Part shown: piece by piece, positions 33,244 to 44,911 of the stretch | Layout: each line of letters opens with the position of its first letter | Numbering within the stretch: position 1 is the first letter of the stretch | Source of the DNA: Enterobacillus tribolii | GTDB lineage: Bacteria; Pseudomonadota; Gammaproteobacteria; Enterobacterales; Enterobacteriaceae | Reading direction: 5' to 3' | DNA: 64,000 bases | Assembly: GCF_003363015.1 (NCBI RefSeq) | Contig: NZ_QRAP01000005.1 | Location: 124,001-188,000, forward strand | Position numbers and translations under genes: made by a program | The notes under the pieces: generated by a model | What the model saw: the letters and a program-made list of their open reading frames with translations, nothing else | Databases searched by the model: none | What the model was told of the DNA's origin: nothing

Positions 33244-34016
33244 GCCCACCCCCTCAGGCCCCAGAGGGACATCGCCATCACCACGCCGATACAGGTCGCC
33301 AGCGTCAGCAGGCTGGCCATCGCCCAGCGCGCCAGACCGGTATTCACATGGCCTTTGAACATATCCGCAACCGCGTTGATCAGCGGAAAGCCCGGCACCA
33401 ATAACAACACGCTGGCCGCCATGGCAATCGCCGGGGTTTGCTGGAACAGGGAAAGCTTCAGCATCAGGCCCGATACCGACGTCGCCACGAAGGCGGTAAT
33501 GCAAAAGTTAATCAGGGGATTCATTTGCCGGAGGGTCAGCACCTGACGCGCATACATGGCGATGCCGCTGGCAAAGAAAGCGACCAGCGAACCGTCCCAG
33601 CCGCCGCCGTTCAGCTTGCAAAAACAGCCGCAGGAAAGGCCGACCATCAGCACCACCAGCCAGCGCGGATAGCGCAGCGGCCTGATGTGGTCGAAGCGTT
33701 TGCGCACGTCACGCAGATCCAGCAGCCGGTGCTCAGCCATAATGACGATATGCTGCACTTCGGTAACCACGTGCATATTAATGCCGCGATCGACGTTTTT
33801 ACGCGTAGACGTCAGGCAATGGCCGTTTTGGATCGTAGTCAACACGATGGCATTGGCCGAAATCGAACTCTCCACGCTGTCAGCCCCCAGCGCTTTTCCC
33901 AGACGCGCCGAAAGCTGTTCCACCAGCATGCTCTCGGCGCCATGTTGCAGCAACAGCAACGCGCACTGAATACACAGCCGCGTCAGCTCCCTTTGACCGG
34001 GCGATTCCACGTCCAT
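33240..34016 (-). CDS. yjjP: Large subunit of a ThrE-type exporter (YjjP-like)
   Basis: The 258-residue protein has an N-terminal cytosolic domain (about 1-115; [16 protein letters not shown]) and a C-terminal membrane part with about five helices (from [16 protein letters not shown]). It belongs to the DUF1212/ThrE N-terminal family and overlaps its partner yjjB by 4 nt, as is usual for this two-gene exporter. The pair is convergent with folA's neighbour region and divergent from the LysE-type exporter at 34176. Confidence 0.88.
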   Translation of the reverse strand: MDVESPGQRELTRLCIQCALLLLQHGAESMLVEQLSARLGKALGADSVESSISANAIVLTTIQNGHCLTSTRKNVDRGINMHVVTEVQHIVIMAEHRLLDLRDVRKRFDHIRPLRYPRWLVVLMVGLSCGCFCKLNGGGWDGSLVAFFASGIAMYARQVLTLRQMNPLINFCITAFVATSVSGLMLKLSLFQQTPAIAMAASVLLLVPGFPLINAVADMFKGHVNTGLARWAMASLLTLATCIGVVMAMSLWGLRGWA

Positions 34017-34175
34017 CAGACACCCCGAAAATTATTTATCCGTTCAGATTCTGCCCGTTGCGGGCGAAACATCATTCTTAACATATCGGCGGGATAACGC
34101 CAATAACCGTAGTATCCGTGGTGGATATCACGCTATCATCATGCCAGTCTTCACCTTTTTCTGCCGGGAGCCATC

Positions 34176-34790
34176 ATGCTGGAAACCTCACTGTTCGTCG
34201 TTACGATTGCCACGTTAGGCATGTTGTCTCCCGGGCCGGATTTCTTCCTGGTAATCAAAAACGCCGCACGTTATCAGCGCAAAGCGGCCATGATGACCGC
34301 ACTGGGCGTTATCTGCGGCGTCGCCACGCACATGTCCTACTGCGTCGCCGGGCTGGCCGTGGTCATCACCACGACGCCCTGGCTGTTCAACCTGCTGAAA
34401 TACGCCGGCGCGGTTTATCTGATCTGGATCGGTATTCAGGCCCTGCGTTCACACGCTAACAGCAAGCTGAACGTCAGCAACCTGCCGCGACAGCAGGTCA
34501 GCCTGAAAAGCGCGTTCCTGCAGGGGTATCTGTGCAACCTGCTCAATCCCAAGGCGACGCTGTTTTTTCTGGCGGTATTCACGCAGGTATTGCAGGTTAA
34601 CTCCGGGTTCGGCGAGAAACTGTGGTATGCGGCAATTATCTGGGGATTGGCCGCGATTTGGTGGCCGGTGCTGGTGATGCTGTTTCAGAGCGCGCCGGTG
34701 CGGAGCGCGCTGGAGAAAGCGCAGAAGATCGTCGATCGTCTGCTGGGTGCGGTACTGATCGCCATGGGGATTAAGGTCGCCCTGAGCTGA
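34176..34790 (+). CDS. LysE/RhtB-family amino acid exporter
   Basis: The 204-residue protein has six hydrophobic helices and the LysE-family pattern: SPGPDFFLVIKNAARY near the N-terminus, GVICGVATH, KYAGAVYLIWIGIQAL and GYLCNLLNPKATLFF. Such proteins export amino acids such as threonine, homoserine or lysine; the substrate cannot be assigned, though it is closest in look to the RhtC branch. A GGGAGCC ribosome-binding site precedes the ATG. It is convergent with kefC (16-bp gap) and divergent from yjjPB. Confidence 0.85.
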   Translation: MLETSLFVVTIATLGMLSPGPDFFLVIKNAARYQRKAAMMTALGVICGVATHMSYCVAGLAVVITTTPWLFNLLKYAGAVYLIWIGIQALRSHANSKLNVSNLPRQQVSLKSAFLQGYLCNLLNPKATLFFLAVFTQVLQVNSGFGEKLWYAAIIWGLAAIWWPVLVMLFQSAPVRSALEKAQKIVDRLLGAVLIAMGIKVALS

Positions 34791-34806
34791 CGACCCCGCG
34801 TTCAGG

Positions 34807-36690
34807 TTACTCTTTCGCCACGATAACCGGTTCTTCCTCCGGCACCGTGACGTCAGGGTCCAAATCCGGCGACTTGCCGTCGATGCTGCCGCGCCAGCCG
34901 CTCTGCTGAGCCACACTCAGGCGGACTTTGTCCTGCTGGATGGCCTGCGTCAGCATTTCACGGGTACGCTTCAGCGTAGCGATGCGGAACTCCGTATCTT
35001 CGTAGTTCGCCAGCATATCTTCCAGCATCTTCAGGTTATAGCGACGGAACGTATCAGCTTTTTCCCGTGCTTCGTACGCCCCGATGCCAAGATGCTCCAG
35101 CACATGACGCCCGACGCGCAGCGATCCTTCAAACAGTTCACGCTCCACGGACTCCACGCCAAGCTGGCGCAGTTGGTAGAAGTGGTCGACGTCCCTGGCG
35201 CGCGCGACGATCTTCAGGTGAGGGAAATGCGCCTGCGCCAGCATCGTCAGCTCCAGGTTGGCATCCACATCGTCGATGGCGTTAATCAGCACGCTGGCAT
35301 GCGCCGCGCCGGCGGATTCCAGCAGATCAACGCGCGTGGCATCGCCGTAGAATACCTTCATGCCGAACTTACGCAGGGTTTCCACATGGTCGGGATCGTG
35401 ATCCAGTACCACGGTGCGTACGTCGTTCGACAGCAACAGACGTCCGGCGATCTGACCGAAGCGCCCGAAGCCCGCGATGATCACGCTGGCGCTGTCGTCC
35501 TCAATCACGTCGTCGGGCCGATCGTTCTGCCCTGCGCCTTTCTCCAGCCGGGAGTAAAGCACCAACAGCAACGGCGTGGCCGCCATCGACAGGGCTACCG
35601 CCAACGTCAGCGCCTTTGTCCACTCCGGCGTTAATACGCCAGCCATCCGCGCCGCGCCGAATACCACGAACGCAAACTCACTGCCCTGCCCCAGCAGGGC
35701 GGCAAACAACACTTTCTGCCGCCGCGGCACCTTCAACAGCGGCGCCAGCAGCCACAGTACAACAGATTTCAGGAGCAGGAAGCCGAACAGGAGCGTGGCG
35801 ATCAGCACAGGGTGGCTGAACAGAGTACCGAAGTCGATCGACATCCCGACGCCGATGAAAAACAGCCCCAGCAATAGCCCCTTAAACGGCAGAATGTCGC
35901 TTTCCAGCGCGTGACGGTATTCCGAGCTGGCCAGCAACACGCCGGCGAGAAAGGCGCCCATTGCCATCGACATTCCTGCCATTTCCAGCAACACGCCGAA
36001 CCCGAAAACCAGAAATAACGCTACCGCGCTGAACACTTCCCGCAGCCCGGAGCGGGCAACGAAGCGCAGGGCCGGGCGCACTACGTAGCGCCCCAGCAGA
36101 ATCACCGCCGCCAGCGCGCCGACGACCTTTGCCGCAGAAATCAGAAAAGCAGCCAGCGTGGTGCTGGCGCCGCTGTGCGCCAGCAGCGGGATCATCGCCA
36201 CCAGCGGAATGGCTGCGATGTCCTGAAACAGCAGCACAGCAAACGATGTCCGCCCCATCGGCGACAGCGTCAGGCTGCGCTCATTCATGGCCTGCATGGC
36301 GATCGCGGTGGAAGAAAGCGCCAGGGTCAGGCCGATCAGCAACGCCACTTCCCAGCCCAATCCCAGCAGATAGCAAAACACGCTCAGCACCAGCCCGCAT
36401 CCCACCATCTGAATGCAGCCGCCGCCGAAAACGGATGCCCGCAGCGTCCACAGCCGGCGCGGATCCAGCTCCAGCCCGATCACGAACAGCATCAGCACCA
36501 CGCCAATTTCCGCGAAGGTCAGGATCGACTCCGCATCCGACACCAGCTTCAGCCCCCACGGACCGATAATACAGCCGGCGATCAGGTAACCCAGCACCGA
36601 GCCCAGCCCCATGCGCACCGCCAGCGGTACGAACAGCGCGGCGGAGCCGAGGTAAATCAGCCCTTCGAGCATCATGCCGTGATTATCCAT
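34807..36690 (-). CDS. kefC: Glutathione-gated potassium efflux system KefC
   Basis: KefC is held shut by glutathione and opened by its electrophile adducts; K+ efflux then acidifies the cell and protects it. The 627-residue product has a CPA2 antiporter domain of about 12 helices (1-380), a Rossmann-type RCK domain ([18 protein letters not shown]) and a C-terminal helical tail. I chose the ATG at 36690 ([15 protein letters not shown]) with GGAGG upstream; the longer frame adds an Arg-rich leader encoded within kefF. It overlaps kefF by 8 nt. Confidence 0.94.
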   Translation of the reverse strand: MDNHGMMLEGLIYLGSAALFVPLAVRMGLGSVLGYLIAGCIIGPWGLKLVSDAESILTFAEIGVVLMLFVIGLELDPRRLWTLRASVFGGGCIQMVGCGLVLSVFCYLLGLGWEVALLIGLTLALSSTAIAMQAMNERSLTLSPMGRTSFAVLLFQDIAAIPLVAMIPLLAHSGASTTLAAFLISAAKVVGALAAVILLGRYVVRPALRFVARSGLREVFSAVALFLVFGFGVLLEMAGMSMAMGAFLAGVLLASSEYRHALESDILPFKGLLLGLFFIGVGMSIDFGTLFSHPVLIATLLFGFLLLKSVVLWLLAPLLKVPRRQKVLFAALLGQGSEFAFVVFGAARMAGVLTPEWTKALTLAVALSMAATPLLLVLYSRLEKGAGQNDRPDDVIEDDSASVIIAGFGRFGQIAGRLLLSNDVRTVVLDHDPDHVETLRKFGMKVFYGDATRVDLLESAGAAHASVLINAIDDVDANLELTMLAQAHFPHLKIVARARDVDHFYQLRQLGVESVERELFEGSLRVGRHVLEHLGIGAYEAREKADTFRRYNLKMLEDMLANYEDTEFRIATLKRTREMLTQAIQQDKVRLSVAQQSGWRGSIDGKSPDLDPDVTVPEEEPVIVAKE

Positions 36691-37234
36691 GCGCGACCTC
36701 CGCTGCCGTCTGATAACGCGCCTGATAATCCAGCAGCAAACGACGGTAACGCTCCCCTGAGCGCGCCAGGCTCTCTTCATCACAGGCAAAGGTGTTATGT
36801 ACCGCAAAGCACGGCTGCCAGTTCAGGCCGCAATACAGCGCCGTGGCTTGTATCGGCTGAGCCAGCACGTCAAAACCCGGGTGATCGCCCAGGTCGAAGT
36901 GATGATCATCGCCCCCGGTGGTTACCGCCCACAGAAAGTCTTTTCCGTGCAGCGCGGTGCCTTCATGTCCGTACGCCCAACCGTGCTCCAGCACCTTGTC
37001 GAGCCACAACTTGAGCAGCGGCGGCATGTTGTACCACTGCATCGGATGCTGGAGGACGATCAAATCCGCTCCTTCCAGCGCCCGCTGCTCCGCGGCCACA
37101 TTGATGTTGAAGTCAGGATACAGGTCATACAAAGAGCGCACGTTAAGGTCGGCGACATCAGCCACGGCATCCAGCAGCCGTTGGTTGGCGTGAGAATGCC
37201 GGGGATAAGGGTGCGCATAGATAATCAAAATCAT
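36683..37234 (-). CDS. kefF: KefC ancillary flavoprotein / quinone oxidoreductase
   Basis: KefF binds KefC, is needed for its full activity, and reduces quinones with NAD(P)H. The 183-residue product has the flavodoxin-like fold motifs [37 protein letters not shown] and AVTTGG. The start at 37234 matches E. coli; the frame extends 23 codons upstream without family similarity. It is the first gene of kefF-kefC, as in E. coli. Confidence 0.94.
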   Translation of the reverse strand: MILIIYAHPYPRHSHANQRLLDAVADVADLNVRSLYDLYPDFNINVAAEQRALEGADLIVLQHPMQWYNMPPLLKLWLDKVLEHGWAYGHEGTALHGKDFLWAVTTGGDDHHFDLGDHPGFDVLAQPIQATALYCGLNWQPCFAVHNTFACDEESLARSGERYRRLLLDYQARYQTAAEVAHG

Positions 37235-38684
37235 GAAGATCCCGTTGAACATGTGGGGGTTGTTTAAGCATAGGTAAAAATCGTGGTGCAAGGCGCCGTA
37301 CATAGCGTGCCACTGTGGAAAAAAAATGATATTGAAATATTTTGATAGCTTAATACCAGGCTTTTGTGGTTAAAAAGACCATGAGAGTACATTGCTCAAA
37401 ATCCCCCCGCCCACCGGCATGTTACACAGACAAAACATAAATCCAACTAATGTCATTGCGAAACTATTTTTCTGTTTATAATTATTCATACAGATCAGAT
37501 ACTTTTCTGAGTGATAATCATTCACTCATGGCGTTCTATTAATGTACTGAATGCGGGATTTCTGCATGGTGATGATGGAGGGAGTGTACCTTTCTATACT
37601 ATCGTAAATAGGTACAGTGGGTATAAATATATTTTTGTGATAATTATTCAATGTGATTTGATTTGTCATACCAAGTATGAAATGAGATAGCGCACTCTTA
37701 TCATTCAAATGAAAGGGGAAAAAACCTAATGCAGAAAGAGCGTTATCTCAGAATTCTGTTATCGTTCGCCAGACATATTTCACCAGAGAGATAAATCACC
37801 GTTTAAGAAAAGTTCGCGCCCATCCTCCTCGAGGAAGGATCAATTCATCTTTTATGCCCCCTCAAATAATATTAAAAAAATACCAATAAAAACAAAAAGT
37901 AAAATACAAATCCAAACTTTCAAACCATGACTACCAGGAGGATAAAGAAAGCATTTTCCCTTTTCCCTGAAATATAAACCCATGCTCTTTTAATGATTAT
38001 CAAGACACCGTTATCAAAGCCATCCCCTATCAACGCTGACATACCTTATCGGCAATTATCCTGAAACAGGATCGTTTATCCCATTCAAATCAGGGAAAAA
38101 ACATACTGATATACCTGTAATCACTGTGGGGCGCGAAGCTATACCTTTCCCCGGCCCCCAAAACTGGCATGGAATATTCTCCCCGATGTCTTCAGATACA
38201 TAATTCCCTTACAAGAATTATCTGTATTCGTGTATCGGCGTGAGAGGGAAAATGCGCCAAAGATCCATTTTTTTAGCTTTATTTACGTAAATCTGAACAA
38301 AAGGACAGGCGTTTTCTGGACCAAGGATGGGCTGACTTTATTAGAAAAACTGATATCTTACTCTATAGGTCACGTTTGTCCGGTAATGTCGCCTATTTTA
38401 AATTTACGATAAATGACGTTTGTATTACCGGTAAACATACGTATGTTACGCCATCCGGCGCGGTGTACGTAGCAAAAAACATGTTTCTCTGTGAGTAAAA
38501 ATGAGAGAAGCATGATGGCCGACACCAGGGAACTCTATAACAACTTATTATTTTTCAATATCACCGCCATAGATCAGGCTACACACCGCACCAAATGGGC
38601 CGATCATCAGCATGACTCATTGATTCATATATAAAAATACAGGCATCCTCTCTCGCAGAGGATGCTTGCGATTGTTTGCGCCTA
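37235..38684. other. AT-rich stretch without a convincing gene
   Basis: About 1.45 kb between kefF and carB is clearly more AT-rich than its surroundings. Open frames here are short (60 codons or less), lack good ribosome-binding sites and resemble nothing I know. At 38251 a short frame begins like a signal peptide (MRQRSIFLALFT) and stops at once, as a gene remnant might. Other features are a perfect 14-bp palindrome AACATACGTATGTT at 38434-38447 and a 9-bp-stem hairpin at 38643-38665. In E. coli this interval holds the carnitine genes, so this may be the scar of a lost or replaced block. Confidence 0.6.
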
Positions 38685-38713
38685 ATAAAAAAGGGAGGCA
38701 CACATAGCCTCCC
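38685..38713 (-). terminator. carAB terminator
   Basis: On the minus strand, 46 nt after the carB stop, a 7-bp stem GGGAGGC / GCCTCCC with a 7-nt loop is followed by TTTTTTATT. This is a clear intrinsic terminator for the carAB operon. Confidence 0.88.
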
Positions 38714-38759
38714 CCTGATACCACGTCATCCCGGCGTCACCGCCGGGAAAACCGTTAGG

Positions 38760-41700
38760 TTACTTCTTCAGCCTGGCATGCATTTCCTGCACGGAAATGA
38801 CCTGCTCCGTCGGATCCGCATTCATCGCCATGGCCGTAGCGAAGCCGCCGTTCAGCGTCGTGTCGTAATGCACCTTGTACTGCAATGCGCTGCGGCGGAT
38901 AAGCTTGGAGTCCTCAATAGCCTGACGCCCGGCTGTGGTGTTGACAATATATGTATATTCGCCGTTCTTGATACGGTCCTGAATGTGCGGACGCCCTTCA
39001 TGCACCTTATTGACCAGGCGCGGGTTAATACCCGCTTCGCCCAGCACGATAGCCGTGCCGTGCGTCGCATCCAGTTCAAAGCCCTGCTTGAGCAGCTTGG
39101 CCGCCAGATCCACCACGCGGTGCTTGTCGCCTTCACGAACAGACAACAGCGCGCGCCCCGGCATTTTCACCTTGGACTGGCTGCCCAGCATCGCCTTAGA
39201 GAATGCTTCCGCAAAGGTGCGGCCCACGCCCATCACCTCTCCGGTAGAGCGCATTTCCGGCCCCAGAATCGGATCCACGCCAGGGAATTTATTGAACGGC
39301 AGCACCACTTCTTTCACGGAGTAGTACGGCGGAATCACCTCTTCAGTCACACCCTGAGCGGCCAGAGACTGGCCCACCATCACACGCGCTGCCACCTTCG
39401 CCAGCGACACGCCGGTCGCCTTGGAGACGAACGGTACAGTGCGCGCCGCACGCGGGTTGACCTCAATCAGGTAGACCTCGTTGTTTTTCACCGCGTATTG
39501 CACGTTCATCAGACCGCGCACGCAAAGCTCGAAGGCCAGCTTTTCCGTCTGGCGACGCATCACGTCCTGAATTTCCGCGCTCAGGGTATAAGCCGGCAGA
39601 GAACAGGCTGAGTCGCCGGAATGCACGCCGGCCTGTTCGATATGTTCCATGATGCCGCCAATCAACACGCGCTCGCCATCGCAGATGGCGTCGACGTCCA
39701 CTTCCACTGCATCGTCGAGGAAGCGATCCAGCAGCACCGGCGCATCGTTGGAAACGCTGACCGCATTCTGGAAGTAACGGCGCAGGTCGGCTTCGTCATA
39801 CACGATTTCCATCGCCCGACCGCCCAGCACGTATGAAGGGCGCACCACCAGCGGGTAGCCGATCTGATTCCCTTTTTCTACCGCCTGCTCAATCGCGGTA
39901 ACGGTGGCGTTAGCGGGCTGTTTCAGGCCCAGACGGTTCACCGCCTGCTGGAAACGTTCACGGTCTTCCGCACGGTCGATGGAATCCGGGCTGGTGCCGA
40001 TAATCGGCACGCCGGCGGCTTCCAGCGCCCGCGCCAGTTTCAGCGGAGTCTGGCCGCCATACTGCACGATCACGCCGTGTGGTTTCTCTACGGCCACGAT
40101 TTCCAGTACGTCTTCCAGCGTCACCGGCTCAAAATAGAGGCGATCCGAGGTGTCGTAGTCCGTGGAGACCGTTTCCGGGTTACAGTTCACCATGATGGTT
40201 TCGTACCCGTCTTCACGCAGCGCCAGCGCCGCATGCACACAGCAGTAGTCAAACTCGATGCCCTGGCCGATACGGTTCGGCCCGCCGCCCAGCACCATCA
40301 CCTTTTTGCGATCTTTGCTGGGGTTGGCTTCGCACTCGTCTTCATAGGTCGAGTACATATATGCGGTATCGGTAGCAAATTCAGCGGCGCAGGTGTCCAC
40401 GCGCTTATAAACCGGGTGCAGGTTATACTTCTGACGCAGCTTGCGGATTTCGCTTTCCGCAACGCCCACCAGCTTCGCCAGGCGCGCATCGGCAAAGCCT
40501 TTACGCTTAAGGTGAGGCAGGAAGTCTTCGTTCAGGCCGTTGATGCCCTGCTCCGCCACCTGCTCTTCCAGACGCACCAGCTCTTCGATTTGCACCAGGA
40601 ACCAACGGTCGATGTTGGTCAGGTTGAACACGCCGTCCACCGACATGCCCGCGCGGAATGCATCGGCGATGTACCAGATACGCTCGGCGCCGGCATCTTT
40701 CAGCTCGCGGCGGATTTTGGTCAGCGCTTCCGGATCGTCGAGGCTGACCTTCGGATCAAAACCGGTAGCGCCCACTTCCAGCCCGCGCAATGCTTTCTGC
40801 ATCGACTCCTGCTGGGTGCGGCCAATCGCCATCACTTCCCCGACGGATTTCATCTGGGTGGTCAGGCGGTCGTTAGCGCCGGCGAATTTTTCGAAGTTAA
40901 AGCGCGGGATCTTGGTGACGACATAGTCGATAGAAGGTTCAAACGATGCCGGCGTACGCCCACCGGTGATATCGTTCATCAGTTCGTCGAGGGTGTAGCC
41001 CACCGCCAGCTTGGCAGCGACTTTGGCGATCGGGAAACCGGTCGCTTTGGACGCCAGCGCGGAAGAGCGCGATACGCGCGGGTTCATTTCGATGACGATC
41101 AGACGACCGTTCTTCGGGTTCACCGCAAACTGTACGTTGGAGCCGCCGGTTTCCACGCCGATCTCACGCAGTACCGCCATCGAGGCGTTACGCATGATTT
41201 GATATTCTTTATCGGTCAGGGTCTGCGCCGGTGCGACGGTGATCGAGTCTCCGGTGTGAATGCCCATGGCGTCGAAGTTTTCGATCGAGCAGACGATGAT
41301 GCAGTTGTCGTTCTTATCACGCACCACCTCCATCTCATACTCTTTCCAGCCAATCAGGGATTCGTCGATCAGCAGTTCATTGGTCGGAGAGAGATCCAGG
41401 CCGCGCTCGCAGATTTCTTCAAACTCTTCGCGGTTGTAAGCAATCCCGCCGCCGGTGCCGCCCATGGTGAAGGACGGACGAATAATGCACGGGAAGCCGA
41501 CATCGGCGGCTACTCCCAGCGCTTCTTCCATTGTATGCGCGATGCCGGAACGCGCGGTGTCCAGGCCGATCTTCTTCATCGCCTTGTCAAAGCGCTGACG
41601 ATCTTCCGCCTTGTCAATCGCATCGGCGGTCGCGCCGATCATCGTCACGCCGAACTCTTCCAGCACGCCCTGACGCTCCAGCTCCAGCGCGCAGTTCAGC

Positions 41701-41984
41701 GCGGTCTGACCGCCCATGGTCGGCAGCACGGCATCCGGACGTTCTTTTTCGATGATTTTACGCACCACTTCCCAGTGGATTGGCTCAATATAGGTGGCGT
41801 CCGCCATCTCCGGGTCGGTCATGATGGTGGCCGGGTTGGAGTTCACCAGAATGACGCGGTAACCCTCTTCACGCAGCGCCTTACACGCCTGCGCGCCGGA
41901 GTAGTCAAATTCGCACGCCTGACCGATAACGATCGGACCCGCACCCAGAATCAGGATACTTTTAATGTCTGTACGTTTTGGCAT
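38760..41984 (-). CDS. carB: Carbamoyl phosphate synthetase, large subunit
   Basis: CarB makes carbamoyl phosphate from bicarbonate, ammonia (tunnelled from CarA) and two ATP, feeding arginine and pyrimidine synthesis. The 1074-residue product has two homologous ATP-grasp halves (1-400 and 550-935), each starting with a PxxIGQGxEFDY- or [15 protein letters not shown]-type motif, an oligomerisation domain between them, and a C-terminal allosteric domain (about 936-1074) for ornithine, IMP and UMP. It begins 18 bp after carA. Confidence 0.97.
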   Translation of the reverse strand: MPKRTDIKSILILGAGPIVIGQACEFDYSGAQACKALREEGYRVILVNSNPATIMTDPEMADATYIEPIHWEVVRKIIEKERPDAVLPTMGGQTALNCALELERQGVLEEFGVTMIGATADAIDKAEDRQRFDKAMKKIGLDTARSGIAHTMEEALGVAADVGFPCIIRPSFTMGGTGGGIAYNREEFEEICERGLDLSPTNELLIDESLIGWKEYEMEVVRDKNDNCIIVCSIENFDAMGIHTGDSITVAPAQTLTDKEYQIMRNASMAVLREIGVETGGSNVQFAVNPKNGRLIVIEMNPRVSRSSALASKATGFPIAKVAAKLAVGYTLDELMNDITGGRTPASFEPSIDYVVTKIPRFNFEKFAGANDRLTTQMKSVGEVMAIGRTQQESMQKALRGLEVGATGFDPKVSLDDPEALTKIRRELKDAGAERIWYIADAFRAGMSVDGVFNLTNIDRWFLVQIEELVRLEEQVAEQGINGLNEDFLPHLKRKGFADARLAKLVGVAESEIRKLRQKYNLHPVYKRVDTCAAEFATDTAYMYSTYEDECEANPSKDRKKVMVLGGGPNRIGQGIEFDYCCVHAALALREDGYETIMVNCNPETVSTDYDTSDRLYFEPVTLEDVLEIVAVEKPHGVIVQYGGQTPLKLARALEAAGVPIIGTSPDSIDRAEDRERFQQAVNRLGLKQPANATVTAIEQAVEKGNQIGYPLVVRPSYVLGGRAMEIVYDEADLRRYFQNAVSVSNDAPVLLDRFLDDAVEVDVDAICDGERVLIGGIMEHIEQAGVHSGDSACSLPAYTLSAEIQDVMRRQTEKLAFELCVRGLMNVQYAVKNNEVYLIEVNPRAARTVPFVSKATGVSLAKVAARVMVGQSLAAQGVTEEVIPPYYSVKEVVLPFNKFPGVDPILGPEMRSTGEVMGVGRTFAEAFSKAMLGSQSKVKMPGRALLSVREGDKHRVVDLAAKLLKQGFELDATHGTAIVLGEAGINPRLVNKVHEGRPHIQDRIKNGEYTYIVNTTAGRQAIEDSKLIRRSALQYKVHYDTTLNGGFATAMAMNADPTEQVISVQEMHARLKK

Positions 41985-42002
41985 GGTTCTCTTGGCTCCT
42001 GA

Positions 42003-43160
42003 TTATTTCGCGTTGGTGCGGTAAGTCGCAATCAGTTCGATAAAGTGATCGAACAACGGCGCGGCGTCGTGAGGGCCGGGGCTGGCTTCCGGGTGCCCCT
42101 GGAAGCTGAAAGCGGGTTTATCCGTGCGATGGATGCCCTGCAACGTGCCGTCGAACAGCGATTTATGGGTGATGCGCAGGTTGGCCGGCAGCGTCGACTC
42201 ATCGACGGCAAAGCCGTGGTTCTGGGCGGTGATCATCACGCTGTTGGCATCAATGTCTTTCACCGGATGGTTGCCGCCGTGGTGGCCGAACTTCATCTTG
42301 ATGGTTTTGGCGCCGCTGGCCAGCGCCAGCAGTTGGTGCCCCAGGCAGATACCGAACACCGGGATATCGGTTTCCAGGAAGGCTTTAATGGCGCGGATGG
42401 CGTAGTCGCACGGCTCCGGGTCGCCCGGTCCGTTGGAGAGGAAGATGCCGTCAGGATTCATCTTGAGCACCTCTTCCGCCGGCGTCTGGGCCGGAACCAC
42501 CGTCAGACGGCAGCCGCGATCCGCCAGCATACGCAGGATGTTGCGCTTCACGCCGTAATCATAGGCCACAACGTGGTAAGGCATTTCTTCCGCCTTTTTC
42601 GCTTCCGGCAGGCCGCCGTTCAGCTGCCAGCTCCCCTGCGTCCAGCCGTAGGCTTCACGGGTGGTCACCTCTTTCGCCAAATCCATCCCTTTCAGGCCGG
42701 GGAAAGCTCGGGCTTTTTCCAGCGCCAGCTTCGCATCCGGGCTGTTACCGTTCGCCGCGGTGATAATGCAGCCGCCCTGCGCGCCTTTTTCACGCAGCAG
42801 GCGGGTTAGCTTACGGGTGTCAATATCGGCAATCGCCACGATGTTGTGGCGCTTCAGGTACTCGGACAGGCTTTCCATGCTGCGGAAGTTGCTGGCGATT
42901 AACGGCAGGTCGCGGATGATAAGCCCCTGCGCATGTACCGCGGAGGATTCTTCATCGCTGGCGTTGGTGCCGACATTACCGATATGGGGATAAGTAAGAG
43001 TGACAATCTGGCGGGAATAGGAAGGATCAGTGAGGATTTCTTGATAACCGGTCATCGAGGTATTGAAGACCACTTCCCCCACGGCCGCCCCCTCTGCACC
43101 TATTGAGCGACCATGAAATTGGGTTCCGTCTTCCAGAACCAGTAGCGCTGACTTAATCAA
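42003..43160 (-). CDS. carA: Carbamoyl phosphate synthetase, small (glutaminase) subunit
   Basis: CarA hydrolyses glutamine and passes ammonia to CarB. The 385-residue product has an N-terminal CPSase domain and a class I amidotransferase domain with the nucleophile Cys in [13 protein letters not shown] and the His-Glu pair in [13 protein letters not shown]. The start is TTG at 43160: GGAGGG lies 4-5 nt upstream and [17 protein letters not shown] then aligns with E. coli CarA, which also starts with TTG. An upstream ATG at 43187 would place nine extra residues over the operator. Confidence 0.96.
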   Translation of the reverse strand: MIKSALLVLEDGTQFHGRSIGAEGAAVGEVVFNTSMTGYQEILTDPSYSRQIVTLTYPHIGNVGTNASDEESSAVHAQGLIIRDLPLIASNFRSMESLSEYLKRHNIVAIADIDTRKLTRLLREKGAQGGCIITAANGNSPDAKLALEKARAFPGLKGMDLAKEVTTREAYGWTQGSWQLNGGLPEAKKAEEMPYHVVAYDYGVKRNILRMLADRGCRLTVVPAQTPAEEVLKMNPDGIFLSNGPGDPEPCDYAIRAIKAFLETDIPVFGICLGHQLLALASGAKTIKMKFGHHGGNHPVKDIDANSVMITAQNHGFAVDESTLPANLRITHKSLFDGTLQGIHRTDKPAFSFQGHPEASPGPHDAAPLFDHFIELIATYRTNAK

Positions 43161-43171
43161 AACACCCTCCA

Positions 43172-43209
43172 AAGAATAATCAGTCAAGTTATTTGCATAT
43201 TAATTCAGA
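43172..43209 (-). promoter_or_regulatory. Tandem ARG boxes (ArgR operator) of carAB
   Basis: Two imperfect 18-bp palindromes resembling the ARG-box core TGAATAATTATTCA lie just upstream of carA: AGAATAATCAGTCA (43173-43186) and TGCATATTAATTCA (43194-43207). Their centres are 21 bp apart, the standard spacing of ArgR-bound box pairs. In E. coli the downstream carAB promoter is repressed by ArgR-arginine at such a pair, so the same control is expected. Confidence 0.8.
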
Positions 43210-43543
43210 TTAGAGCCACTAAATCAATGCAAAAAAACCCTGTCTCGGCGAATTTTTGGCAAATTGCGCGCATTCTAATGATGCAAGGCGGGATTGTCTA
43301 CCCGAAACGCTATTTTTTTATATTTTTTGCGTCACTCGATGGAAAAACAGGATGAGGCCGATAAAAGAGTAAGCTTATTGAAGGAAGTAAACGGTTGCTG
43401 ATGAAGAATTCAGAAAAACAAGTTTCTATGATGCGATTTTATCCGCCCAAGGTCAAGCCACGATTCAAAAAGAGTTAAAAATAAGTTAATAACAACGATA
43501 AATGGCAATTTCATTAAATAACAGCAAGCTTCACTCCAAAAAT
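43210..43543 (-). promoter_or_regulatory. Long carAB upstream control region
   Basis: About 330 bp of AT-rich non-coding DNA lie between the ARG boxes and the dapB terminator. E. coli carAB has a second, upstream promoter controlled by pyrimidines through PepA, PyrH, PurR and IHF over a region of similar size. A minus-strand TAGAAT near 43275 could be its -10 element. I could not locate individual PepA or IHF sites with certainty. Confidence 0.5.
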
Positions 43544-43585
43544 AAAAAACCAGAAATTATCCCAATGATAATTATCTGGTTTTTC
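43544..43585 (-). terminator. dapB terminator
   Basis: A long AT-rich inverted repeat (AAAAACCAGA ... TCTGGTTTTT with an inner AATTAT/ATAATT stem and one bulge) lies 44 nt after the dapB stop. On the minus strand it runs into a T-rich tail, fitting an intrinsic terminator, and it could work in both directions. Confidence 0.75.
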
Positions 43586-43628
43586 TTTTATAAATAACAT
43601 CAAAATTTGCGGAAAAACGCAGTAAGCC

Positions 43629-44911
<1,283 letters not shown>

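Noticed and set aside
37526-37708. 60-codon minus-strand ORF in the AT-rich region
   Set aside because: It has no good ribosome-binding site, signal peptide or recognisable similarity, and ORFs of this length are expected by chance in AT-rich DNA.
38230-38412. 60-codon plus-strand ORF in the AT-rich region
   Set aside because: It has a non-ATG start without a ribosome-binding site and no recognisable family.
40077-42002. Long plus-strand open frame opposite carB (641 codons)
   Set aside because: It is the antisense shadow of the highly conserved carB gene in GC-rich DNA and has no ribosome-binding site or family similarity.
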